Both the position numbers and the translations under genes were made by a program. From positions 1-21,683 of the forward strand of contig CALBXN010000193.1 in NCBI GenBank assembly GCA_937890485.1: DNA of 21,683 bases, written 5' to 3'. The stretch's first letter is position 1, and every line of letters starts with the position of its first letter. This stretch comes from an uncultured Treponema sp. GTDB lineage: Bacteria > Spirochaetota > Spirochaetia > Treponematales > Treponemataceae. Shown here one piece after another: positions 1 through 7,527 of the stretch. The notes below the pieces were generated by a model. That model saw nothing but the letters and a program-made list of their open reading frames with translations, ran no database searches and was not told the DNA's origin.

Positions 1-1000
1 CGCAACTGCAGACCAAATTGCAAAAGATGTTTCTAGCAAATTCGGCGATGAAACAGTTGGTTTGATTTTCCCAATCATGAGCCGTAACCGATTTTCTATG
101 CTTTTGAAAGGAATTTCTCGTGGTTGTAAAAAACTTGTTATTCAACTTTCATATCCAGGAGATGAAGTTGGAAATCACTTGATTTCAGAAGATGCTCTTT
201 TTGATTCTGGGGTAAATCCTTATTCTGATGTTTTTACTGCTGATGAATTTCATAAAATTTTCCCAAATACAATTCATCAATTCACTGGTGTTGATTATAT
301 CGAATTTTACAAAGAAACTTGCGAATGTCCTTGCGAAATTATTTTGGCAAATGACCCAAAAGCAATTTTGAAATATACTGATAACGTAATTGTGGCTTCT
401 ATTCATAAGCGAAAAAGAGATAAAAAACTTTTACAACAAGCTGGGGTAAAAAAAGTTTACTGCCTAGACGAAATTTTGACTGAATCTGTTGATGGTTCTG
501 GTTACAATGAAAACTTTGGGCTTTTAGGTTCAAACCTTGCAACTGAAAATTCTGTAAAATTGTTTCCAAGAAATTGTCAGCCTCTAGTTGAAGATGTTCA
601 ATCTCGCATCAAGGCAAAATATGGCAAAAATGTAGAAGTTATGGTTTATGGTGACGGTGCTTTCAAAGACCCACAAGGACAAATCTGGGAATTGGCTGAC
701 CCTGTTGTTTCTCCTGCCTTTACAAGTGGCTTGGTAGGAACTCCAAATGAATTAAAACTAAAATATCTTTCTGATAACGAATTTAAAGACTTGTCTGGAG
801 AAGAATTAAAAGAAGCAATGATTAAGAGAATCAAAGAAAAAGATTCTAACTTGGTAGGAAGAATGGAAACTCAAGGAACAACTCCTCGTCAGTTGACAGA
901 TTTGCTTGGTTCTTTAAGCGATTTAACTTCTGGTTCTGGAGATAAAGGAACTCCTGTTATCTTAATTCAAAACTATTTTACAAACTACGCTAATCAGTAA
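1..1000 (+). CDS. Coenzyme F420-0:L-glutamate ligase-like protein (5' partial)
   Basis: The reading frame is open from base 2, so the true start lies outside the window; 332 residues are visible. The TTG at 62 is an internal codon, because about 20 well-formed residues precede it. Recognisable family stretches are FPIMSRNRFSMLLKGI, SYPGDEVGNHLIS, FTGVDYIEFYKE, ILTESVDGSGYNENFGLLGS, YGDGAFKDP, WELADPVVSP, and near the C-terminus GTTPRQLTDLLGSLSDLTSG. I recall these from the roughly 400-residue branch annotated as F420-0:L-glutamate ligase (PF01996) in Clostridia and spirochaetes. This branch lacks the DTFGRPWR-type motif of archaeal CofE. F420 synthesis is not established in treponemes, so the substrate may be another carboxylate or peptide and the named activity should not be taken as proven. 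The gene is followed by an intrinsic terminator and converges on uup. Family assignment is fairly sure; biochemical role is unknown. Confidence 0.75.
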   Translation, partial: ATADQIAKDVSSKFGDETVGLIFPIMSRNRFSMLLKGISRGCKKLVIQLSYPGDEVGNHLISEDALFDSGVNPYSDVFTADEFHKIFPNTIHQFTGVDYIEFYKETCECPCEIILANDPKAILKYTDNVIVASIHKRKRDKKLLQQAGVKKVYCLDEILTESVDGSGYNENFGLLGSNLATENSVKLFPRNCQPLVEDVQSRIKAKYGKNVEVMVYGDGAFKDPQGQIWELADPVVSPAFTSGLVGTPNELKLKYLSDNEFKDLSGEELKEAMIKRIKEKDSNLVGRMETQGTTPRQLTDLLGSLSDLTSGSGDKGTPVILIQNYFTNYANQ

Positions 1001-1006
1001 AAATGC

Positions 1007-1030
1007 AGAATTCGGAGTTAAGAATTCAGA
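1007..1030. repeat. Short imperfect direct repeat around two GAATTC sites
   Basis: Two ten-base copies (agaattcgga at 1007 and agaattcaga at 1021) differ at one position and are offset by 14 bases. They lie between the stop codon of the F420-ligase-like gene and its terminator. No coding or promoter role is visible. It could be a remnant of a dispersed intergenic element, but nothing in this window proves that. Confidence 0.4.
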
Positions 1031-1045
1031 GGTAGTTTAAAAGGG

Positions 1046-1079
1046 AATGTCATCGCGGTTGGGCGGTGGCATTTTTTTT
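1046..1079 (+). terminator. Rho-independent terminator of the F420-ligase-like gene
   Basis: The arms at 1046-1056 and 1063-1073 form an 11-bp stem containing two G-U wobbles, with the six-base loop ggttgg. A run of T residues (1072-1079) follows directly. The T-run is on the plus-strand 3' side, so it ends the rightward gene. The run abuts the uup stop codon (1081), so the element sits exactly in the convergent junction. Confidence 0.85.
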
Positions 1080-1080
1080 C

Positions 1081-3003
1081 TCAATAGGGTAACAATTCTG
1101 CTAATTCTTCCCAACGTGGATATTTATTTTCTAGGGAACTGCAAATTTCTTTGTATTCTCGGTTGTATTCTTCAATTTTTGAAAAATCGGTGGAAGCGTC
1201 ACTTAGAAGACTTTCAAGTTCGCTTTTTCTATCTTCCATTGTAAAAATGTCTTCTTCCAGTTGTTCAAATTCTTTTTGTTCTTTGAAAGTTCGCTTTTTG
1301 CTTGGCTTTTTTTCTGTTGTCTCTAAGGATTTTTGTTTTTCTTCTTTTTCTGCAAGTTGTTTTTGTAAAAGTTTTTCTTCTTTTGTTTTTTCTTCAAGAA
1401 ATTGGATATATTCGCTACATTTTCCAACAAATCCAGAAATTTCACCATTACCTTCCATTACAAAAAGAGTGTCGGCAACTTTATCCATAAAATATCTATC
1501 GTGAGATACAACTAAAAGACAACCAGAAAATCCATCTAAAAATGATTCCAAAATTGACATTGTAAAAATATCAAAATCGTTGGTAGGTTCGTCTAAAATT
1601 AAAAAGTTTGGATTTGCAATTAAAAGCCTAACAAGATAAAGTCGCTTTCTTTCTCCTCCAGAAAGGCTTTCTACTGGTGAATATTGAATTTTTCCCTTAA
1701 AATCAAATTGCTCTAAAAGTTGGGCAGCTGAATAAGTTTTTCCGTTGTTCAATGTGATAACTTCGGCAGTTTCTTTGATATATTCCAAAACTGTAAGTTT
1801 AGTATTTTCAAAAATAGGATTTTGCTGATAGTAAGCGATGTGAGTATTCACACCTAAATCAATTTCACCAGAATCTGCTTTGATTTTATCAGTAATTATG
1901 TTCAATAAAGTTGATTTTCCGCTTCCGTTGTTTCCATAAATTCCGATTTTTTGTCCTTTATTAAAAATGTAGGAAAAATTTGAAATTACGCAATTACCAT
2001 CAAAACTTTTTGAAATATTTTTTAATTCTAAAATTTTTCCACCAAGGCGGCGCTCTTTTGTTTCAAAAGTAAAACCAGTTTCTTTTGTAAATTTTTCTCG
2101 ATTTATCATTCGGTTGATATTATCAATTCTGGCTTTTGCTTTTGTTCCTCGGGCGCAAGGTCCACGACGAAGCCAATCTCGTTCTGTTCTTAAAACTGAT
2201 TCTATTCTTCTGTCTGTGTTTTCTTCAATTTGAGATTCAATTTCTTTTTTTTCAAGATAAGTTGAATAATTCCCTTGATAAAATTTAATTTTTCCTCTTG
2301 CTAATTCAAAGATATTTGTACAAACACTATCTAAAAAATATCTATCGTGGGTAACCATTAAAACAGTTCGTTCTGTAGAAACAAGATATTCTTCAAGATA
2401 TTTTATGGTTGCAATATCAAGATGGTTTGTAGGTTCGTCAAGTAACAAAAGGGGAGTGTCTTCAACTAAAACTTGAGCAAGAGCAACTTTTTTTATCATT
2501 CCACCAGAAAGTGTTTTTAATTTTGCTTGTAAATTTGTAATTCCTAAAGTTGTTAAAATTCCTTTTATTGAAGATTCGTAATTCCAAAGATTTCTATTAT
2601 CCATTTCTTGTGTTAAATTTTCAAATTCTTGTTGAAATTGTTTAGGAATTGAATCCACAAATTCTGACATTTTTTGACAAGTTAGTTCGTATTTTTTAAT
2701 TGTGTTTAATTTTACATTGTCGTTACCAAAAATATAATCCATTATTGTGTCTTCAGGATTAAAAATTGGATTTTGAGGAAGGTAAGAGGCTGTTCTTCCT
2801 TCTTCAAGGGTTTTATTTATTACAACAGTTCCTTCATCAGAATGAAGTTTTCCTGCAATTATTGAAAGTAAAGTACTTTTCCCAGAACCATTTTTACCGA
2901 TTAAAGCGGCTTTTTCACCTTCGTTAAGTCCAAAAGAAACTTCTGTAAAAAGTGGTTGTTCTCGTCCGATTTTTGCAAGATTGTGTACTGATAAAACGTT
3001 CAT
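1081..3003 (-). CDS. uup: ABC-F family ATPase, Uup type
   Basis: This is a 640-residue soluble protein with two ABC ATPase cassettes and no membrane segment, as in the ABC-F family that acts on ribosomes rather than in transport. Cassette 1 has Walker A GKNGSGKST (36-44), signature LSGGM (165-169) and Walker B LLLLDE (185-190). Cassette 2 has GNNGSGKST (357-365), LSGGE (447-451) and FLILDE (467-472). The linker carries WLRRGPCARGTKAKARI (277-293), close to the Uup hallmark. The C-terminal 100 residues are charged, lysine/glutamate-rich and coiled-coil-like, matching the DNA/ribosome-binding tail of Uup. Length fits the family. Uup homologues are linked to ribosome quality control and to precise excision of transposons; which applies here is not known. 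The ATG at 3003 has no Shine-Dalgarno sequence and a -10-like box six bases upstream, so the message may be leaderless. Confidence 0.9.
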   Translation of the reverse strand: MNVLSVHNLAKIGREQPLFTEVSFGLNEGEKAALIGKNGSGKSTLLSIIAGKLHSDEGTVVINKTLEEGRTASYLPQNPIFNPEDTIMDYIFGNDNVKLNTIKKYELTCQKMSEFVDSIPKQFQQEFENLTQEMDNRNLWNYESSIKGILTTLGITNLQAKLKTLSGGMIKKVALAQVLVEDTPLLLLDEPTNHLDIATIKYLEEYLVSTERTVLMVTHDRYFLDSVCTNIFELARGKIKFYQGNYSTYLEKKEIESQIEENTDRRIESVLRTERDWLRRGPCARGTKAKARIDNINRMINREKFTKETGFTFETKERRLGGKILELKNISKSFDGNCVISNFSYIFNKGQKIGIYGNNGSGKSTLLNIITDKIKADSGEIDLGVNTHIAYYQQNPIFENTKLTVLEYIKETAEVITLNNGKTYSAAQLLEQFDFKGKIQYSPVESLSGGERKRLYLVRLLIANPNFLILDEPTNDFDIFTMSILESFLDGFSGCLLVVSHDRYFMDKVADTLFVMEGNGEISGFVGKCSEYIQFLEEKTKEEKLLQKQLAEKEEKQKSLETTEKKPSKKRTFKEQKEFEQLEEDIFTMEDRKSELESLLSDASTDFSKIEEYNREYKEICSSLENKYPRWEELAELLPY

Positions 3004-3009
3004 AAAAAA

Positions 3010-3015
3010 AATATA
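3010..3015 (-). promoter_or_regulatory. Candidate -10 box of uup (leaderless start)
   Basis: Read on the minus strand this is TATATT, separated from the uup ATG by six T residues. With normal spacing transcription would begin at or next to the A of the start codon. No convincing -35 box is seen, and the region is AT-rich, so the box could be chance. The same geometry is seen at prfA. Confidence 0.45.
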
Positions 3016-3056
3016 ACAAAAGATAAATTTTTTTTCTATATGATGAAAATTTTTGT

Positions 3057-3084
3057 TTGCAATTTAAAATATATGGTGTATAAT
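3057..3084 (+). promoter_or_regulatory. Promoter of the REC-GGDEF-EAL gene
   Basis: TTGCAA (3057-3062), a 16-bp spacer and a perfect TATAAT (3079-3084) form a good sigma-70-type promoter. Only eight bases separate the -10 box from the ATG at 3093, so the transcript would have a leader of zero to two bases. There is no Shine-Dalgarno sequence. The intergenic space is 89 bp and also holds the divergent uup start. Confidence 0.7.
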
Positions 3085-3092
3085 TAATTGAT

Positions 3093-5660
3093 ATGAAAAA
3101 TGATAATAGGGTTAAAAAATCAATTCTCGTTGTTGAAGATCAAGAGGCTAGCAGAAGTCAACTTAAAGCACTTTTTGAAGATGTTTATGATGTTGTTGAG
3201 GCTGAAAGTGGTGAAAAAGCTTTAGAGATTCTTGAGCGCGATAGATATAAACACACAATTTATTTAATTATTTTAGATCTCTTAATGCCAGGAATGACTG
3301 GTTTTGATGTTTTAGACAAAATAAAAAATGATTCTGTTTATAGTGATATACCTGTTATTGTTGTTACTTCAGATAGTGATGTTGAAAGTGAAATTGAAGC
3401 ATTGCATAGGGGTGCAGCAGATCTTATCATAAAACCATATAATCCGAAAGTTGTTTATCATCGTGTAATAAACGCAATTCAAAAGATAGAAGCAAATGAA
3501 GCTCGTGTTGAAAATATTCTTCAAAAAGAACAAACCTTTGTTACTTCAGAATTGAGTTACAGAGCAAATCACGATTTACTTACAGGAATAGCCAATAAAA
3601 TATCTTTCTGTGAAAAAACAGAAAAAATGCTCCATGAAAATCCTAATAAAAGATATGTTTTAGTTAGAACAAATATTGAGCGTTTTAAAGTTATAAACGA
3701 TTTATTTGGAACAAATGTTGGTGATATCATCTTAAAAGATGTTGCTAATACTTTACAAGTTTTATTCCATGGGAAAGGAACCTATGGTCGTATTGAGTCT
3801 GATCATTTTGCAGTTTGTTTTGATACTTCTTTAATGGCTCCATCAGATATTTGTAAGGAAATTGAAAGTGCAATTCAAAGTCATAATTTAAATTATGCTC
3901 TTCAGGTTAATATCGGAATTTATGAAATTGAAGATATTAGCGTTCCAGTTGACCAAATGTGTGATAGAGCAAATTTGGCTTTGCAAACTATAAAAGGGAA
4001 TTATCTTCGTCAAATTGCTTATTATGATGCAACTTTAAGAAATACTCTTTTGCAAGAACAAAAATTAGTTTCTGATATGAAAGAGGCTCTTGAAAATCAC
4101 GAATTTGTAATTTTTTTACAGCCTCTCTATAGTCTTAGTGAAGAAAAAGTTGTAAGTGCTGAAGCCTTGGTTCGTTGGATTCATCCTGAAAAAGGGTTGA
4201 TTGCTCCAGGTGGATTTATTCCTTTCTTTGAAAAAAACGGTTTAATTGCTCGTTTGGATTTTTACATTTGGGAATTAGTTTGTATTTATCAACGACAAAG
4301 AATTGAATCTGGTAAACCTGAAATGCCAATTTCAATGAATATTTCTCGAATGAGTCTTTATAATCCTCGTTTAAGTGATGAAATTATTGCTTTAGTTGAA
4401 AAATATAATGTTCCTCCTAGATTGATTAAATTAGAAATTACTGAAAGTGCATATACTGATAATCCTGCTCAATTGCTTGCTACTATGGCAAACTTGCAAT
4501 CTTATGGATTTTTAATTTTGATGGACGATTTTGGAAGTGGATATTCTTCATTAAATATGCTTAAGGATATTCCTGTTGATATTCTAAAATTGGACATGTG
4601 TTTTTTGCGTGATTTTGAAAAGTCTGATAAATCTGGAAACATTCTTACTTCAGTTGTTCGTATGGCAAAATGGTTAGGTATTCCAGTTGTTGCAGAAGGT
4701 GTTGAAACTCAAAATCAGTTGGATTTCTTGCGAGAAATTGGATGTGATTTTATTCAAGGTTATTTTTTCTCACGACCAATTCCAACTAATGAGTTTGAAG
4801 TTCTTGAAAATAAAACAATTGTAGGGCATAAACGAGTTTCTGCTTTATTTGATGATACAGAAACTTTTGATGTTTTATTCAACGGAAATGAGTTAACATC
4901 ACGATTATTTAATAGTTTTGTAGGAGCCGTCGGACTTTATGATTTTTCAGAAGATAGATTAGAAGTTTTACGAGTAAATGATAACTATTATGATATGATG
5001 AATTATACTCCTCAGACTTTCCATGCGAATAAAATGAATTTGTTTGAAATGATTGTACCTGAAGATAGAGAAATTCTTGTAAAAGCTTGTAAAACAGCAA
5101 TAGATGGTGAAATTCCTTCTGAAATAAAAATTCGCCGTTATCTTCCTGATGGAACAATTATTTGGCTTTCAATTATGGTTCGTTGTCTTGGTGGTTCAGA
5201 TTCACATCCTGTAATTTGTTTAGCAATGAATAATATTACTGAACAAAAAGTTGCTGAGCAAAGAATGATTAAACAAACCGAAAAAATCCGTCGTTATAAC
5301 CGATATTTACATGAAACACTTGATTCTATTCCTTGTGGAATTGCTCAATATACTGTTGATGAAATTTATGCAACAATTTTTGCAAATAAAGAAGCCTTGA
5401 GACTTTATGGTTATGAAGGTGATTCTAGTTTTATGAATGATAAAACTATCCAGCAGTATGATTTTTTCTCATTAGAAGAACGAGAAGAATTTATAAAAAT
5501 GCTTGATAGAATTAAGGATACAAAACAACCTGAAAATTATACAGCTATCATAAAAAAAACAGATGGAACATCTTGTCCTATTGAGGGGACTGTAAGTATT
5601 ATGAAATCTGTTAGTGGAGATATGATTTTCCAAGATTCCTTCTATGCTGTAACAAAATAA
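3093..5660 (+). CDS. Response regulator with degenerate GGDEF, intact EAL and two PAS domains (c-di-GMP phosphodiesterase)
   Basis: This is an 855-residue cytoplasmic protein. Residues 10-130 are a receiver domain with acidic pocket E15/D16, phospho-acceptor D62 in LDLLMPG, T92 and K114. Residues about 155-315 are a diguanylate-cyclase fold (DLLTGIANK at 161-169) whose GGDEF signature is replaced by ESDHF (235-239), so cyclase activity is unlikely. Residues about 325-570 are an EAL phosphodiesterase with the expected metal and catalytic residues in place: E357 of EAL, N416, E448, D478/D479 in DDFGSGYSSL, K499, E535 in AEGVET and Q555. Two PAS-like domains follow (about 600-715 and 735-850), joined by a short helical stretch. 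The inferred role is cleavage of c-di-GMP to pGpG under control of a histidine kinase and PAS ligands. No kinase gene is adjacent. Sensory domains usually precede the catalytic module, so PAS domains at the C-terminus are unusual. Confidence 0.92.
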   Translation: MKNDNRVKKSILVVEDQEASRSQLKALFEDVYDVVEAESGEKALEILERDRYKHTIYLIILDLLMPGMTGFDVLDKIKNDSVYSDIPVIVVTSDSDVESEIEALHRGAADLIIKPYNPKVVYHRVINAIQKIEANEARVENILQKEQTFVTSELSYRANHDLLTGIANKISFCEKTEKMLHENPNKRYVLVRTNIERFKVINDLFGTNVGDIILKDVANTLQVLFHGKGTYGRIESDHFAVCFDTSLMAPSDICKEIESAIQSHNLNYALQVNIGIYEIEDISVPVDQMCDRANLALQTIKGNYLRQIAYYDATLRNTLLQEQKLVSDMKEALENHEFVIFLQPLYSLSEEKVVSAEALVRWIHPEKGLIAPGGFIPFFEKNGLIARLDFYIWELVCIYQRQRIESGKPEMPISMNISRMSLYNPRLSDEIIALVEKYNVPPRLIKLEITESAYTDNPAQLLATMANLQSYGFLILMDDFGSGYSSLNMLKDIPVDILKLDMCFLRDFEKSDKSGNILTSVVRMAKWLGIPVVAEGVETQNQLDFLREIGCDFIQGYFFSRPIPTNEFEVLENKTIVGHKRVSALFDDTETFDVLFNGNELTSRLFNSFVGAVGLYDFSEDRLEVLRVNDNYYDMMNYTPQTFHANKMNLFEMIVPEDREILVKACKTAIDGEIPSEIKIRRYLPDGTIIWLSIMVRCLGGSDSHPVICLAMNNITEQKVAEQRMIKQTEKIRRYNRYLHETLDSIPCGIAQYTVDEIYATIFANKEALRLYGYEGDSSFMNDKTIQQYDFFSLEEREEFIKMLDRIKDTKQPENYTAIIKKTDGTSCPIEGTVSIMKSVSGDMIFQDSFYAVTK

Positions 5661-5678
5661 TTTTTGTCAACATATAAA

Positions 5679-6587
5679 TTAAACAAACTCGAAAGGTGTT
5701 TCTTGGTAAACGTAGTAGTTTAGCCAATTTGAATAAAATAAGTGTGCATGACTTCGCCATGTGGAAATTGGTTTGTTCCAAGGGTTATCTTCTGGATAAT
5801 AATTTTCTGGCATAGCAATTTTTTTCCCTTGGTCTAAATCACGTCGATATTCTACACCTAAAGTTTCTGGGTCGTATTCAAGATGGCCTGTCATAAAAAT
5901 TTGTCTATTATCATTTGACTTTACAAGCAACACGCCAGATTTTTCGCTTTCTGCTAAAATTGTTAATTCTGGATGTTGTTTTATTTCTTCTGCTCTAACT
6001 TCTGTATGCCTTGATTGTGGTGACGGAAAAATATCATCAAAGCCTCGTAGAAGAGGTTCTGCAACTGTTGTTTTATAGTTTTTAAAAATTCCAAAGATTT
6101 TTTCATCAAGATTATGTTTTTGTATTCCGTAGTGATGATAAAGACCTGCTTGTGCTCCCCAACAAATATACAAAGTACAGAATACATTATTTTTTGCGTA
6201 ATCCATTATTTGACAAAGTTCATTCCAATAATCAACATCTTCAAAAGGAATTTGTTCCACAGGGGCACCTGTAATTATCATTCCATCAAATTTTGTTTCT
6301 AAAGCCTGTTTAGATGTTATGTAAAATTTTTCTAGATGGTCAATTTTTGTATTTTTAGATTGATGAGATTCCATGTGAACTAAAGAAATTTCTACTTGCA
6401 AAGGAGTATTTCCTAGTAAGCGTAAAAGTTGAGTTTCTGTAGCAATTTTTGTTGGCATTAAATTTACAATTGCAATCTTTAAAGGACGAATATCTTGCTT
6501 AACAGCACGAGTTTCTGTCATTACAAAGATATTTTCTTTTTCTAAAGTTTTACAAGCTGGCAAATCTGATTGAATTTTTATAGGCAT
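5679..6587 (-). CDS. metAA: Homoserine O-acetyltransferase (MetA family)
   Basis: This is a 302-residue protein of the MetA/HTS family, which activates homoserine at the first committed step of methionine synthesis. The catalytic set is visible: C142 in YICWGAQAG, and H235 and E237 in GHLEYD. Other family stretches are NLMPTKIATETQLLRLLGN and GAPVEQIPFEDVDYW. Residue 111 is glutamate, whereas E. coli MetA, which uses succinyl-CoA, has glycine. Published work on the Bacillus cereus enzyme tied Glu111 to acetyl-CoA use, so I call it an acetyltransferase even though automatic annotation will probably say succinyltransferase. Length is normal. It converges with the EAL gene and diverges from the hydrolase gene across 50 bp. 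No Shine-Dalgarno sequence precedes the ATG; a TATGCT box at 6602-6607 could give a leader of about eight bases. No riboswitch is present, as the upstream space is too short. Confidence 0.9.
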   Translation of the reverse strand: MPIKIQSDLPACKTLEKENIFVMTETRAVKQDIRPLKIAIVNLMPTKIATETQLLRLLGNTPLQVEISLVHMESHQSKNTKIDHLEKFYITSKQALETKFDGMIITGAPVEQIPFEDVDYWNELCQIMDYAKNNVFCTLYICWGAQAGLYHHYGIQKHNLDEKIFGIFKNYKTTVAEPLLRGFDDIFPSPQSRHTEVRAEEIKQHPELTILAESEKSGVLLVKSNDNRQIFMTGHLEYDPETLGVEYRRDLDQGKKIAMPENYYPEDNPWNKPISTWRSHAHLFYSNWLNYYVYQETPFEFV

Positions 6588-6620
6588 AACATTTGAACTG
6601 TAGCATATTTTTAATGTTTT

Positions 6621-6629
6621 TGCTATACT
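6621..6629 (+). promoter_or_regulatory. Extended -10 promoter of the hydrolase-trhP operon
   Basis: TGCTATACT is an extended -10 element (TGn followed by TATACT at 6624-6629). It ends eight bases before the ATG at 6638, so the first codon would lie at or within two bases of the transcript start. No good -35 box lies at the normal distance, which extended -10 promoters tolerate. This site is the main reason for rejecting the upstream TTG at 6593 as the start. Confidence 0.6.
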
Positions 6630-6637
6630 TAACTAAT

Positions 6638-7525
6638 ATGAAAACTATTGACCGAAGAGCTGCTGTAAAAAAATTAAAAACACTAATTTTTACGCAAAAA
6701 TCAGAACCTTTACCATTTAGAGAAAAAATCGAGAAGGAATTTTCTACATTGTTTTTACCTAATGGAGTTGAACTTTCTGAAACTAAAATCGGAAAAGTAG
6801 ACTGTGATTTACTTTTGCCGGAAGTATCTGCAAAAAATCGAGTTATGGTTTATGTTTATGGAGGGGCTTTTGTTGGTGGTTCTCGTTCTTCATGGCGTAG
6901 TTTTTGTGCTTCTCTTGCTCATGCTTCTTCTTCTGAAACATATGTTCCTGAACTTCATCGTTCTCCAGAACATCCTTTTCCCGCCGCTTTGGAAGATGTA
7001 AGTGAAGTTTTAAAAATATTAACATCTTTAAAACAGGATATTGTTTTGGTGGGTGATTCTGCTGGAGCAAGCTTAATATTAGGAGCCGTTTTAAGTTTGC
7101 CCGTAAGTAGTCGTTCAAAAATAAAAGAGATTGTACTTATGTCTCCTTGGTTTGATTTATCTGCGGAAGCGCCTTTGTTTAATCAACGCAAAAATTCTGA
7201 CGAAATTATCAGTGCTGAATCATTAAGACGCTGTGCTGATGTTTATACTTATCGTTCTAATTTGAAAAATCCACTTGTTTCGCCAATGTTTGGAACTGAA
7301 CAAGATTATGAAAATTTTCCACCGATTTTTATTCAAGCAGGTGAAAAAGAAATTTTGAAAGAACAAATTGAATCTTTTGCTCACATGATGTTTCGCTATG
7401 GAATAAATTGTGAATTAGATTTTTGGAAAGATATGCCACACATGTTTCAGATGGTTGATGAATATTTGCCACAAGCACATCTTGCAGTAGAAAAAATTGG
7501 AAGACACATACAAGAAAAGGATTGA
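6638..7525 (+). CDS. Alpha/beta hydrolase, hormone-sensitive-lipase-like esterase
   Basis: The protein has 295 residues from the ATG at 6638. A longer reading from a TTG at 6593 is less likely because the -10 promoter lies inside it. The fold is recognisable from YVYGGAFVGGS (72-82, oxyanion region), GDSAG (139-143, nucleophile S141), SPMFG, QAGEKEIL (233-240) and MPHMF (H268). The pattern matches the HSL/BD-FAE carboxylesterases, which cleave short-chain esters or acyl groups. Two departures stand out: the usual HGGG reads YGGA, and the acid position of the triad holds E238 instead of aspartate. No signal peptide is seen, so it acts in the cytoplasm. Its stop codon is two bases before the trhP-like ATG, so the two are co-transcribed and probably translationally coupled. 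The natural substrate cannot be told. Confidence 0.8.
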   Translation: MKTIDRRAAVKKLKTLIFTQKSEPLPFREKIEKEFSTLFLPNGVELSETKIGKVDCDLLLPEVSAKNRVMVYVYGGAFVGGSRSSWRSFCASLAHASSSETYVPELHRSPEHPFPAALEDVSEVLKILTSLKQDIVLVGDSAGASLILGAVLSLPVSSRSKIKEIVLMSPWFDLSAEAPLFNQRKNSDEIISAESLRRCADVYTYRSNLKNPLVSPMFGTEQDYENFPPIFIQAGEKEILKEQIESFAHMMFRYGINCELDFWKDMPHMFQMVDEYLPQAHLAVEKIGRHIQEKD

Positions 7526-7527
7526 TA

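Noticed and set aside
5661..5678. Possible terminator between the EAL gene and metA.
   Set aside because: Only 18 bases separate the stop codons and no stem of useful length can be formed there.
6593..6637. A longer N-terminus for the esterase from the TTG at 6593, adding 15 mostly hydrophobic residues.
   Set aside because: The extended -10 promoter lies inside this stretch and no ribosome site precedes the TTG; the ATG at 6638 begins a typical hydrophilic start.
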